In this document: positions 36,301 to 43,675 of the stretch, in pieces
Numbering within the stretch: the stretch's first letter is position 1
How the letters are laid out: each line of letters starts with the position of its first letter
Origin: Anaerolineaceae bacterium UBA4775
Lineage (GTDB): Bacteria; Chloroflexota; Anaerolineae; Anaerolineales; Anaerolineaceae
NCBI GenBank assembly: GCA_002403205.1
Contig: DHHJ01000010.1
Coordinates: 12,896 to 76,895 of the forward strand
Direction of reading: 5' to 3'
DNA: 64,000 bases
Program-made: the position numbers and the translations under genes
The notes under the pieces: generated by a model
What the model was told of the DNA's origin: nothing
The model's input: the letters and a program-made list of their open reading frames with translations, nothing else
The model's database searches: none

Positions 36301-36972
36301 CTGTGGAAGAGAGTTGTCGTCGATACCTGGACGGGATTGGGTATTTCCGATGCCTGTGGTGATTTCAATGAAGAGCTGTTCGCCGCCAATGTGAAGGACC
36401 CCTGGGCGCAGCGCTGGTTAAGGGATGAGACTGAGGGCAGGGCCTGGGCGGAAAACCTGGGCTTTTCGCGGCCGCTGTTTTTTGTACCCGAGCGCGCTTG
36501 CCGGGCGGACGATCCCCGGCCGATCATCACCCTGACGGGCGTGGCCGACGGGGAAACCATCTCAGTCAGCCCCTTCGAGATCCGGGGCATGGTCACTGCG
36601 ACACAGGATTTCGAATATTACCGGATCGAGTGGGGGCAGGGTTCCGAGCCCTCAACCTGGGAGGTGCTGGTCGATGAGGAGCGCACACCCCAAGAGACCC
36701 CTGGTGTCCTGTACGAGTGGGATCTGGAAGACGTTGAGCCAGGTGTGGTCACACTGAGGGTGTATGTGCACAGCACACGAGACACCTATGCGGAAAAGCT
36801 GTTCAGGCTGGTCATTCAGCTGCCAACGGCAACCCCCACTGAGACAGCGACCCCAACAACCACACCCACCCAAACGCTGACGCCCACACCAACGGAGACG
36901 CCCACACCAACGCTGATCCCAACTGAGACACCTGTCCCCACAGAGACGCCCACCCCAACGGTGACGCCTTAA
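33373..36972 (+). CDS. Class A penicillin-binding protein (glycosyltransferase 51 + transpeptidase) with long acidic N-tail and Thr/Pro-rich C-tail
   Basis: A 1,199-residue wall-building enzyme, much longer than the usual 650-850. Residues 1-275 are cytoplasmic, acidic and disordered; they include four TR motifs spaced exactly 15 residues apart. One membrane helix follows (about 284-308). The GT51 domain has catalytic E373 in ATEDKDFYNHPG, then GASTITQQLAR and RKAREIVLAYE. The transpeptidase has S667 in QPGSAIKP, SYN at 730-732 and KTGT at 868-871. A beta-sandwich-like segment (about 1048-1150) and a tail of TPTPT repeats (about 1155-1199) end the protein. It polymerises and cross-links peptidoglycan outside the membrane; whether the organism has a normal wall is not known from the window. 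ATG 33373 is close to a -10 element. Confidence 0.93.
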   Translation: MSENNAMNADNKEPQAEEPLENQPGNENSADGEDTQEVRVEPSDEVVDTDAHQQDTAQDVPAAEEPSEWVPETDLDAEGEQAEPDLTSPDEPEEGLEETTGWWEGAPFTPIEALDDEETQPVNLQTGSSDVTRAIPPDQDAPSSADTRVTPVRPPGDAEKATRAVPVERGVDRRDATRLTPTGQTTRHSTDDVPTIPPPGAPPEWTPSRTTLPRQVSEVDQGATRVTPAAYEGAGRRPPGPDRVSVQRAEARPPQPSGKQGRRPSETTRPKKPGKKKPFGVRLLRFFLVFVFILILVVLVAGSIGIYQYFRIKSTLPDVTELRDRAAQFETTRILDRDGNVLYEILDPSAGRRTYVPLEEISPQLIAATIATEDKDFYNHPGFDLVAMTRALWQNYTAGEIRSGASTITQQLARALLLDPTERYDQSYERKAREIVLAYEITNQYSKEEILELYLNENYYGNMAYGVQAAAETYFNTNAGSLNLWQSSFLAGLPQAPSVYDIYNNREVTLYRQRSVLVLMYELSRERNCIEIGSGRPPVCVTYEEATQAGIDLENYQFPEVIFSMRYPHWVVYVRSLLEEQFDPQTIYRSGFTVHTTLDPSLQNEAERIVANQVAALAENNASNGALLALEPNTGEILAMVGSVDFHNEAISGQVNMVLSQTRQPGSAIKPLTYVAAFEKGWTPATLIWDVPTEFPPSTDPFDTSPVYQPVNYDRRFHGPVTVRSALANSYNVPAVKALEFVGVHNNPDTPVEDGLITFARRLGITSLTRPDYGLSLTLGGGEVSLLELTSAFATFANEGRMMPTVAISKIVDHTGNLVYEYEPPIGSQVVRVEHAYLISDILADKNARIPMFGTNPVINLPFTAAVKTGTTNDFRDNWTIGYTPNLVVGAWVGNADYTPMVNTSGLTGAGPIYAQFMTYAINELMGGTPSPFVRPPGVVDRVICAVSGTQPSEWCPQQRSEIFAADQPPLPESEDLWKRVVVDTWTGLGISDACGDFNEELFAANVKDPWAQRWLRDETEGRAWAENLGFSRPLFFVPERACRADDPRPIITLTGVADGETISVSPFEIRGMVTATQDFEYYRIEWGQGSEPSTWEVLVDEERTPQETPGVLYEWDLEDVEPGVVTLRVYVHSTRDTYAEKLFRLVIQLPTATPTETATPTTTPTQTLTPTPTETPTPTLIPTETPVPTETPTPTVTP

Positions 36973-37011
36973 GGGATGTGTTGGACTTGATCTGTGCGGC
37001 TGGTTTTGGGT

Positions 37012-39249
37012 TTACAACAAGGCCAGTTGCGAGGCGTGATACTCTGGCGGATCGGCGTGGATCAGATCAGTGAACAGTTCCCGTGACAACAACGGGTTGG
37101 CCTCCAGATCGCGCACCAGGCGGAATTTGACCACGACAAAATCGCGCGCCAGCCTGTCCTTCAAGATGGGGTTGCGCTGCTCCTTGAAGGCGAGCAAATT
37201 TGCCCGGCTGCCAGGCAGGACGATGATGTTGGTCTTTGCTTTTTCATAATCACCGGAAAGGAAGGGGGAAACGATCGCCGAGGTGAGGATATGGATCCGA
37301 TAGGCGGGGGTGCTGCTTTGTTCGTCATACCAGTAGAGCGGCGCCTGGCCTGAAACACGATAGTGTAAGCGTTTGGCTATCTCTGCCAGGCATTTCAGTA
37401 TGTCCTGTTGGTCGGCTTCACGTTTGGAGGGCTGATCGTCCTCTCGCAGAGCCCAAACATGGGCTTCCTGGTCGACCAGGTCTGCGTAGGAGGCAAGGCA
37501 GTTAAGCACCAGGTCATCCTCGGGGGTAAAAATGCCCGGTAGTGCTGTGTAGGCGATGCTTTTGACGTTTTTCGCACAGGTGGTGGGGGTGTTGACCAAG
37601 TGACCGAAAATATGTTCTTCCAGATAGTCGATCAAGGCCATTTTGACCTCGGGAGGGTCTGCCAGCCACCATTCACCAGTTTCCAAAGAGGCAGCGCTCC
37701 CTGAAATGTGGGTCAGCAGGTGGGGTGCATGGAAAAGAGATTCAATCCACTTCTGGGTCTCGGAGGTAGCCTGGTTGATATTTTCAAGAAAAATATCAAT
37801 GGCCAGCTTATTTTCCTGTGCCATTCCGGTGACGGCGGCTGAATGGATTTGCTGGTAGAAGGCAGGATCACCCTTCTTTTGCAGGTAGCTGATTGCAGCC
37901 TGTCTGGCAGTTGCCAGGGCACTTTCAGGCTGCGGCCTGGCCAGGGGTGACGGGGTGAGTTTCCAACTGCATTGTGCGATCTGATCGTCATGGGACTGCG
38001 CGAAAGATGCCAGCCTGAAGCCCTTTGCATCTGCTGCCAGCAGGGCTGCCAGCAAGAGCATGGGCTCATTTTCTGCGATCAAGCCCCAAAACTTGAGCCC
38101 CTCATGCTCCAGTGAATGGACAGCATCAAATACACCCATCAGGGCATGGGCATGCCAGTTCCAGTCGTAGCGCTGGCGGGAGAGCACCTGCCGGATAGGG
38201 GCGACGGCTTCCTGTCCCCAGATCCAGCCCGTCCAGAGGGCAGACAGGGTCCAAAAGGCCTGGTTTGGCCGCGGGATGCCCGCCAGCACGGCTGAGAAAA
38301 AACCCTCCGGGGGTGGGGGGGCCAGCTCACGGATGCGCCCCTGGAACTTATAGATCCCGGCAGGGCGATCGGGCACCCCTTGCCAGTCGGCGACGGGGAT
38401 GGGGGATTTGATGACCTGCCAGGCGGAGACGGCTTCTTCCATCACCCGCCACAGGTTGCGCTCCTGGTATTCGGCCGGGACGACCATCTGGCGGGGCCGG
38501 TTGCGCGGGGAGGGGTGCGCCCACAAGGTGTTGCCCCGGTCTGCTGCGGATAGGATCAGCGCGATCAGCAGCTCACGCCGCCGGGGAGTCTGTTCGATGC
38601 TCTCCAGCTTGTTGATGATGGTCTGCAGGATGATCAATGGCCGCGTCGGGTAGGCATTGAGGATATTTTCGACCTGGGAACGCAGGGCGTCATCCCGTTC
38701 TGCGATGCGGTTTAAGGCACGGGCCAGGTGCAGCTCTTTTGGGGGCAGGCGGGACAGGTTTTCCAGGTTTTCGCTATCCAGCTGTTGTTCTCCTGATGCG
38801 CCACAGAAGAAACAATCCACCTGGGCAGCAAAGGGCTGGCTGGCTTCTTTTTTCCAGAGAAATGCGTCGGCTTCCACCGGGTGGCGGCAATTGGCGCATT
38901 GGACCTGATAAAGGCCCCGGATATAGGGTTCCATGCGCTCTGTCCCCTTGGCGGCGATCGCCAGGTCCTGCAGGGCAGCGGTCAGGTCTTCCCCTTGCGG
39001 TGCGCTGGCCAGGACCTCCAGCAGGAAGGCGTGGATTGGGTTATTAACGCTGACGAGAACGGGGTAGCCTGCCTCGGCGATTTCGATCGCCATCAAGGGG
39101 CTGAATCCAAAGGGCTCCAGCACCCAATCACCGGGGTTGAGGTTCTCCTGGCACCAGGTTCGGGCCATGCCCCTGGGGATAGGCGGCAGGAACCGGCCGA
39201 GGGGCAGTTCGGGTGGGGGGGCAGTGCCGGGAATATAGGGAACATTCAC
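37012..39249 (-). CDS. Large protein with a degenerate DNA-methylase-like fold and zinc ribbon
   Basis: A 745-residue protein, not recognised as a characterised family. Its first 180 residues follow the plan of DUF1156-type DNA methyltransferases: GDWVLEPFGFSPLMAIEIAEAG in the place of motif I (DPFxGxG), VLVSVNNPIHAFLLE in the place of the next strand, and then a zinc ribbon with CANC and CFFC. Motif I has lost the usual glycines, and the motif IV position may be ADPPEVK (residue about 528) in place of DPPY. So an active methylase is doubtful. The rest is helical. It starts with GTG 39249 after AAGGAGG. It is a single gene between the PBP gene and the glucosidase gene. Confidence 0.6.
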   Translation of the reverse strand: MNVPYIPGTAPPPELPLGRFLPPIPRGMARTWCQENLNPGDWVLEPFGFSPLMAIEIAEAGYPVLVSVNNPIHAFLLEVLASAPQGEDLTAALQDLAIAAKGTERMEPYIRGLYQVQCANCRHPVEADAFLWKKEASQPFAAQVDCFFCGASGEQQLDSENLENLSRLPPKELHLARALNRIAERDDALRSQVENILNAYPTRPLIILQTIINKLESIEQTPRRRELLIALILSAADRGNTLWAHPSPRNRPRQMVVPAEYQERNLWRVMEEAVSAWQVIKSPIPVADWQGVPDRPAGIYKFQGRIRELAPPPPEGFFSAVLAGIPRPNQAFWTLSALWTGWIWGQEAVAPIRQVLSRQRYDWNWHAHALMGVFDAVHSLEHEGLKFWGLIAENEPMLLLAALLAADAKGFRLASFAQSHDDQIAQCSWKLTPSPLARPQPESALATARQAAISYLQKKGDPAFYQQIHSAAVTGMAQENKLAIDIFLENINQATSETQKWIESLFHAPHLLTHISGSAASLETGEWWLADPPEVKMALIDYLEEHIFGHLVNTPTTCAKNVKSIAYTALPGIFTPEDDLVLNCLASYADLVDQEAHVWALREDDQPSKREADQQDILKCLAEIAKRLHYRVSGQAPLYWYDEQSSTPAYRIHILTSAIVSPFLSGDYEKAKTNIIVLPGSRANLLAFKEQRNPILKDRLARDFVVVKFRLVRDLEANPLLSRELFTDLIHADPPEYHASQLALL

Positions 39250-39328
39250 CGAAACCCTCCTTATCGCGATGGCGATGAAGGGGTGAGCTTATATGTGTTG
39301 TTAAATCCGCCCGAACCAGCTGCTTTGT

Positions 39329-40912
39329 TCAGGCGGCCTGTTTGAACAGCCTGACATCATAGGGCGCCAGGGCGATGAACTCGCTGTTGGAATCTGTTGT
39401 TCCGAACAGGCTGGTCCAGGCGCCATCCGGCATGTCGTAGAACAATTGTCGGCTGCTGAAATTCAGGACGACCAGGACCTGTTCACCCTCATAGGTGCGT
39501 AAAAAGGACAGGATAAAGCGGGGGTCCTTTACCAGGGGTTGGAAATCCCCACGCTGCAGGGCGGGTTCGGCTTTGCGGACCTGGATGAGCTGTTTAACGA
39601 AGTTCAACAGGGAATTGGGGTCTACCTGCTGCTGCGCGACATTGCGGTGGGTGAAGTTGGCATGCACCGGCAGCCAGGGCTCAGTTTGGGAGAAGCCGGC
39701 ATGGGGCTGGTCGTCCCATTGCATGGGCGCTCGGCAGCCGTCACGGCCTTTATACAGCGGCCAGAAGGTTTTTCCCGTCGGGTCTTTGACGTCTGCTTTG
39801 CTGCGGATGGGAATATCCCGCAGGCCGATTTCTTCACCGTAATACATGAAGGGCGTGCCTTTGAGGGTGAGCAGCAAGGCTGCAGCGACTTTGGCGCGTC
39901 GGTCATCCTCACCGAAGCAATACCGGGTGGCTGTACGCTGCATGTCGTGGTTGCTGAGGAAGTTGTTCGGCCAGGCATCATCTGAGAGGGCTTCGTACCA
40001 CTGGCAGGCCGATCGCTGGAAGCGTTTTGGGTGCCAGCGATTCTCTGCAAAGGCGAAATTGAAGGCTGCGTGCAGCTTATCATCACCACAATAGCTGGCA
40101 GCCTGCTCGGGAGTAGCCAGGAAGGTCTCTCCGACGGCATAGGTGTTTTTGCGCTTGTCTAAAATGGCGCGGATGTCCTCGAGTAATGGATACATCTCGG
40201 GCTGTGAGACATCATAAATGTGCTTTTGGCGGTCAAATGCGCGGATGCCAAACTGGCTGGGGTTGTCTTTTAAGTCGGAATCTTTGAAATAGGCGTTGAA
40301 AACATCCAACCGGAACCCGTCCACGCCTTTTTTGAGCCAAAAGCGGAACACATCCAGCATGGCTGCCCGCACCTGTGGGTTCCGCCAGTTGAGGTCAGGC
40401 TGCTCTTTGTAGAACATGTGGTAATAATACTGCCCTCTATCCTGGTCAAATTCCCAGGCTGACCCGCCAAAGATGGCCTGCCAGTTGTTAGGCGGATCGC
40501 CGTTGGGCTGCGGGTCTTGCCACAGGTACCAATCGTGGTAAGGGTTCTCGCGGGATTTTCTCGATTCGACAAACCACGGGTGCTGATCGGAGGTGTGGTT
40601 CAGCACCAGGTCGAGAATGATGTGCATGCCGCGCTTTTTTGCCGCTTTGACTAGGGCTTCAAAATCCTGCATGGTGCCGAATTTGGGGTCAATGCCGGTA
40701 TAATCGGCGACATCGTAGCCAAAATCGACATCGGGTGAGGGGAAAATCGGCGAGAGCCAGATGGCGTCCACGCCGAGGTCACTCAGGTAGTCCAGCTTGC
40801 TGAGGATGCCCGGCAGGTCACCAATGCCGTCGTTGTTGGAGTCGGCAAATGAGCGGGGATAAATTTGATAGATGATACCATCGCGCCACCACAGGAAATC
40901 TTTATTCGTCAT
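39329..40912 (-). CDS. GH13 alpha-glucosidase (oligo-1,6-glucosidase type)
   Basis: A 527-residue cytoplasmic enzyme. The GH13 conserved regions are in order: DLVLNHTSDQHPWF, GFRLDVFNAYF (nucleophile D), VGETFLA (acid/base E) and FLSNHDMQRT (third acid D). The start DGIIYQIYPRSFADSNNDGIGD is typical of the GH13_17/23/31 group, which releases glucose from alpha-1,4- or alpha-1,6-linked oligosaccharides or from sucrose-like substrates. No signal peptide. ATG 40912 follows AAAGGGATG. A TATAAT on the minus strand at 40945-40950 may be its -10 element. The gene is divergent from nusA, with a 401-base spacer whose left 250 bases show nothing else. Confidence 0.92.
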   Translation of the reverse strand: MTNKDFLWWRDGIIYQIYPRSFADSNNDGIGDLPGILSKLDYLSDLGVDAIWLSPIFPSPDVDFGYDVADYTGIDPKFGTMQDFEALVKAAKKRGMHIILDLVLNHTSDQHPWFVESRKSRENPYHDWYLWQDPQPNGDPPNNWQAIFGGSAWEFDQDRGQYYYHMFYKEQPDLNWRNPQVRAAMLDVFRFWLKKGVDGFRLDVFNAYFKDSDLKDNPSQFGIRAFDRQKHIYDVSQPEMYPLLEDIRAILDKRKNTYAVGETFLATPEQAASYCGDDKLHAAFNFAFAENRWHPKRFQRSACQWYEALSDDAWPNNFLSNHDMQRTATRYCFGEDDRRAKVAAALLLTLKGTPFMYYGEEIGLRDIPIRSKADVKDPTGKTFWPLYKGRDGCRAPMQWDDQPHAGFSQTEPWLPVHANFTHRNVAQQQVDPNSLLNFVKQLIQVRKAEPALQRGDFQPLVKDPRFILSFLRTYEGEQVLVVLNFSSRQLFYDMPDGAWTSLFGTTDSNSEFIALAPYDVRLFKQAA

Positions 40913-41170
40913 TTTTCATCCCTTTCGCGTATTTTCCTGCACTAATTATAGTAGGTTTTTTCATTTATCCAGTCCTGAAACGGATCTGTGCAGGTAAGTT
41001 GCCAGGTGAAGAGCCTGCGGAGAAGCCCAGCCATTACCGGGATTGCAGGGTTTGAGCGCGTGGGGAGCTGATCGAGCGATGGGCATTGTGCAATACATCT
41101 CTGGTGTGATCTGCCGGGTATCCATTGGGCTGTAAAGGGGAAAAATTTCAAGATACTTGGCATTTTTTGC

Positions 41171-41199
41171 TTGCATGCGCTTTTTTTTTGTGCTAGAAT
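41171..41199 (+). promoter_or_regulatory. Sigma-70 promoter of the nusA operon
   Basis: -35 TTGCAT (41171-41176), 17-base spacer, -10 TAGAAT (41194-41199) preceded by an extended TGC. Start of transcription would be near 41206, giving a leader of about 108 bases before nusA. Confidence 0.75.
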
Positions 41200-41247
41200 C
41201 ACAGATGAATTGATAAGCTTTGGCTTATGCTTCATACCCTTTACGTC

Positions 41248-41272
41248 GAAAAGTGGGTGCCCCCCACTTTTC
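41248..41272 (+). terminator. Leader hairpin (possible attenuator) before nusA
   Basis: A perfect 10-base-pair stem, GAAAAGTGGG with CCCACTTTTC, around a 5-base loop, within the nusA leader. The 3' arm ends in TTTTC but no longer U-tract follows, so it would be a weak terminator. Such a hairpin is known before the rimP-nusA operon in some bacteria; here nusA follows directly. Confidence 0.6.
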
Positions 41273-41313
41273 TGTGTAATTAGCAAGACTAGACCTTTGG
41301 AGTAAGTGGAACA

Positions 41314-43224
41314 ATGAAAAGTGAATTTGTGCTCGCGTTCAACGAGGTTGTGGAAGACCGACAGCTCAGCCGGGAAGTGATCCTAGAAGCGCTGGAATCG
41401 GCTTTGGTGTCTGCCTATCGCAGGGCGGTGAATGCCTCAAATGCGCAGCTTGTGGAAGCAAAAGTCAATATGGATAACGGCGAAGTGGAGATCTACGCGG
41501 AGAAAGAAGTCGTCGAAGATGTCCAGGATGAGCGCACGGAAGTCCTGTTGAGCGAAGCCCGCAAGGTTGACGCTGATGCCGAATTGGGAGATATGGTGGT
41601 TGTGGAAACCACGCCGGAAAATTTCGGCCGGGTTGCCGCGCAAACCGCCCGCCAGGTGATCCAGCAGCGCATCCGTGAAGCAGAGCGCGAAATCCAGTTA
41701 GAGTATTTTGAAAAGCAAGTCGGTGAGATCGTCAGCGGCATTGTCCAGGCGGTCACCCCGCGCTATGCCACGATCGGTTTAGACAAAAAAGCCGAAGGGC
41801 AAATGCTGCGCAAAGATATGATCCCGAGGGAAAGATTACGGGTGCACGACCGCATCCGCTGCTTAATTTACGAAGTCAAAGAGAGCAACCGCGGGCCCCA
41901 GATTTACCTTTCCAGGGCGCATCGCAACTTTTTGCGGCGCTTACTGGAAAACGAGGTCCCGGAGATCTACCACGGTGTGGTCGAAATCCGTTCGATCGCC
42001 CGTGAACCGGGCCAGCGGGCCAAAGTAGCCGTTTCTGCCACTCAGCAAGGGATTGACCCGGTGGGTGCCTGTGTGGGTGTGCGCGGCGTCCGCATCCAGG
42101 CGATCGTGCGTGAGCTCAGCGATGAGAAAATCGACGTGATCGAGTGGAGCAATGACTCAGCAGCCTTTATCGCCAAGGCCATCAGCCCGGCGCGTGTGGT
42201 TGGCGTTTACCTCTCTGAAAACGAAGAAGAGGGCAAAACAGCGACCGTGGTTGTCCCTGAGGACCAGCTATCGCTGGCCATCGGGCGCGACGGCCAAAAT
42301 GCCCGCCTGGCAGCCAAGCTGACCGGGTGGCGGATTGACATCAAAAGCCAGGTTGAGGCCGCTGGTGACTCACTGGAGAAGCTGCGCGAAGATGCCACTT
42401 ACGCTGAAATGGCCGAACGCGAAGCCGAGGCGATGGAAAAAGTCGCCATTATGCTGGAAAAGAAGGCAGAGGGACGTCCCCTGCCGCCCGAAGATTACGA
42501 TTTCATGTCGAAGTTCATCAATCGGGTTGAAAAACGCGTGGAAGAAAAACGCCGGGCGGAGGACCTCGAAGAAAAACGCCGCCGTGAAGAAGCCCTGGCG
42601 ACCGTGCCGGAATTAACCTTTGAGATTGACATCTTAGATGTCGATTTGAAGGAGCACATCCTGTTTATCCTGCAGGAAGGCGGAATCGAGACCCTGGGTG
42701 ACCTGGTGCTCCAGATGCGCCTGGACCCGGATAGAATCCTGGCGCTGAATGGCATTGGTCCGAAATCCTTTGAGGAGATCCAGGAGCTTACGGATGCATT
42801 GCGCGTCATCCCCGGGGAAGCCCCGGTAGAAGAAGTGCCGGCGGAGGCTGTGGCTGCAGAAGAACCTGTGGCAGTGCCTGAACTGGCAGAGGAACTGGCT
42901 GAACCGGAAGGTGCAGAAGCTGAAGAGGCCGCTGAAGTTGAGGAGGTTCCCGAGGTTATCGCAGAACCTGAAGAAGCTGCCGTTGTAGAAGCGGCCGCTC
43001 CAGAAGAACCTGTATCCGTCACCGAAGCGGAGGAAGAAGAGAAGGAAGAAGAGGACGACTTTGATAAGCTCTTCTCTTACGATGCTTCCAAGTATGGATA
43101 CTTTGAAGCTGAAAAGCCACGGTTTGAAGAAGATGAAGACGACGAGCTCAAGCCGAGCAAGAAGAAGAAACGCAAAAAGCAGCGCCCTTCCCCCGATGAT
43201 ATCGATCAATGGGATGAGTGGTAA
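41314..43224 (+). CDS. nusA: Transcription termination/antitermination factor NusA with long acidic C-tail
   Basis: A 636-residue protein. An N-terminal RNA-polymerase-binding domain (about 1-130) is followed by S1 (about 135-200), KH1 with GACVGVRGVRIQ (about 250) and KH2 with AIGRDGQNARLAAKL (about 325). A helix-hairpin-helix unit (GIETLGDLVLQM...LNGIGPKSFEEI, about 450-490) follows. The last 140 residues are an extra tail, first Glu/Ala/Val-rich and then basic (KKKKRKKQR) with the end DDIDQWDEW. The tail is unlike standard NusA and should be disordered. It acts on paused RNA polymerase and in rRNA antitermination. Its promoter and leader hairpin are given separately; GGAG lies before ATG 41314. 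Confidence 0.95.
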   Translation: MKSEFVLAFNEVVEDRQLSREVILEALESALVSAYRRAVNASNAQLVEAKVNMDNGEVEIYAEKEVVEDVQDERTEVLLSEARKVDADAELGDMVVVETTPENFGRVAAQTARQVIQQRIREAEREIQLEYFEKQVGEIVSGIVQAVTPRYATIGLDKKAEGQMLRKDMIPRERLRVHDRIRCLIYEVKESNRGPQIYLSRAHRNFLRRLLENEVPEIYHGVVEIRSIAREPGQRAKVAVSATQQGIDPVGACVGVRGVRIQAIVRELSDEKIDVIEWSNDSAAFIAKAISPARVVGVYLSENEEEGKTATVVVPEDQLSLAIGRDGQNARLAAKLTGWRIDIKSQVEAAGDSLEKLREDATYAEMAEREAEAMEKVAIMLEKKAEGRPLPPEDYDFMSKFINRVEKRVEEKRRAEDLEEKRRREEALATVPELTFEIDILDVDLKEHILFILQEGGIETLGDLVLQMRLDPDRILALNGIGPKSFEEIQELTDALRVIPGEAPVEEVPAEAVAAEEPVAVPELAEELAEPEGAEAEEAAEVEEVPEVIAEPEEAAVVEAAAPEEPVSVTEAEEEEKEEEDDFDKLFSYDASKYGYFEAEKPRFEEDEDDELKPSKKKKRKKQRPSPDDIDQWDEW

Positions 43225-43246
43225 ACCGCTAACTGAGAAGCGATAA

Positions 43247-43570
43247 ATGGCCAGGAAAACATTGCGGCGCAGCAAGCATGTTCCCCGTCGGACCTGTGTG
43301 GGTTGCCGGGAAGTACTGCCCAAGCGGGCGTTGATCAGGGTTGTCAAGGGTCCCGAAGGCATACAGGTTGATTTGACCGGCAAAGCCCACGGCAGGGGAG
43401 CCTACCTGCATGAAGAACGCGCGTGCTGGGAAAAAGGGCTGAAAGGCGCCCTTGACCACGCGCTGCGGACCAAGCTGACGGACGAGGAACAGCAAGGCTT
43501 GATGACGTTTATTGACCGTCACCTTTCTGGCGAAAACAAGGACGATCAGGGGGCAGAGGAATTGTCATGA
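43247..43570 (+). CDS. rnpM: YlxR/RnpM-type RNA-binding protein
   Basis: A 107-residue protein whose first 80 residues are the YlxR domain: RTCVGCREVLPKRALIRVV and GKAHGRGAYLHEERACWE. The place between nusA and infB is the standard one. In Bacillus the homologue binds RNase P RNA and modulates it; that role here is by homology. It begins 22 bases after nusA. Confidence 0.93.
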   Translation: MARKTLRRSKHVPRRTCVGCREVLPKRALIRVVKGPEGIQVDLTGKAHGRGAYLHEERACWEKGLKGALDHALRTKLTDEEQQGLMTFIDRHLSGENKDDQGAEELS

Positions 43571-43675
43571 TGAATTAAGATCATCTGATCGCTCCTCAGC
43601 AAGTGAATAAACAATCATGCGTCTGTTGGTTTGAAAGCTAGCCAGCAGATAGCCGAGTATACACGGAGGTGTTGT

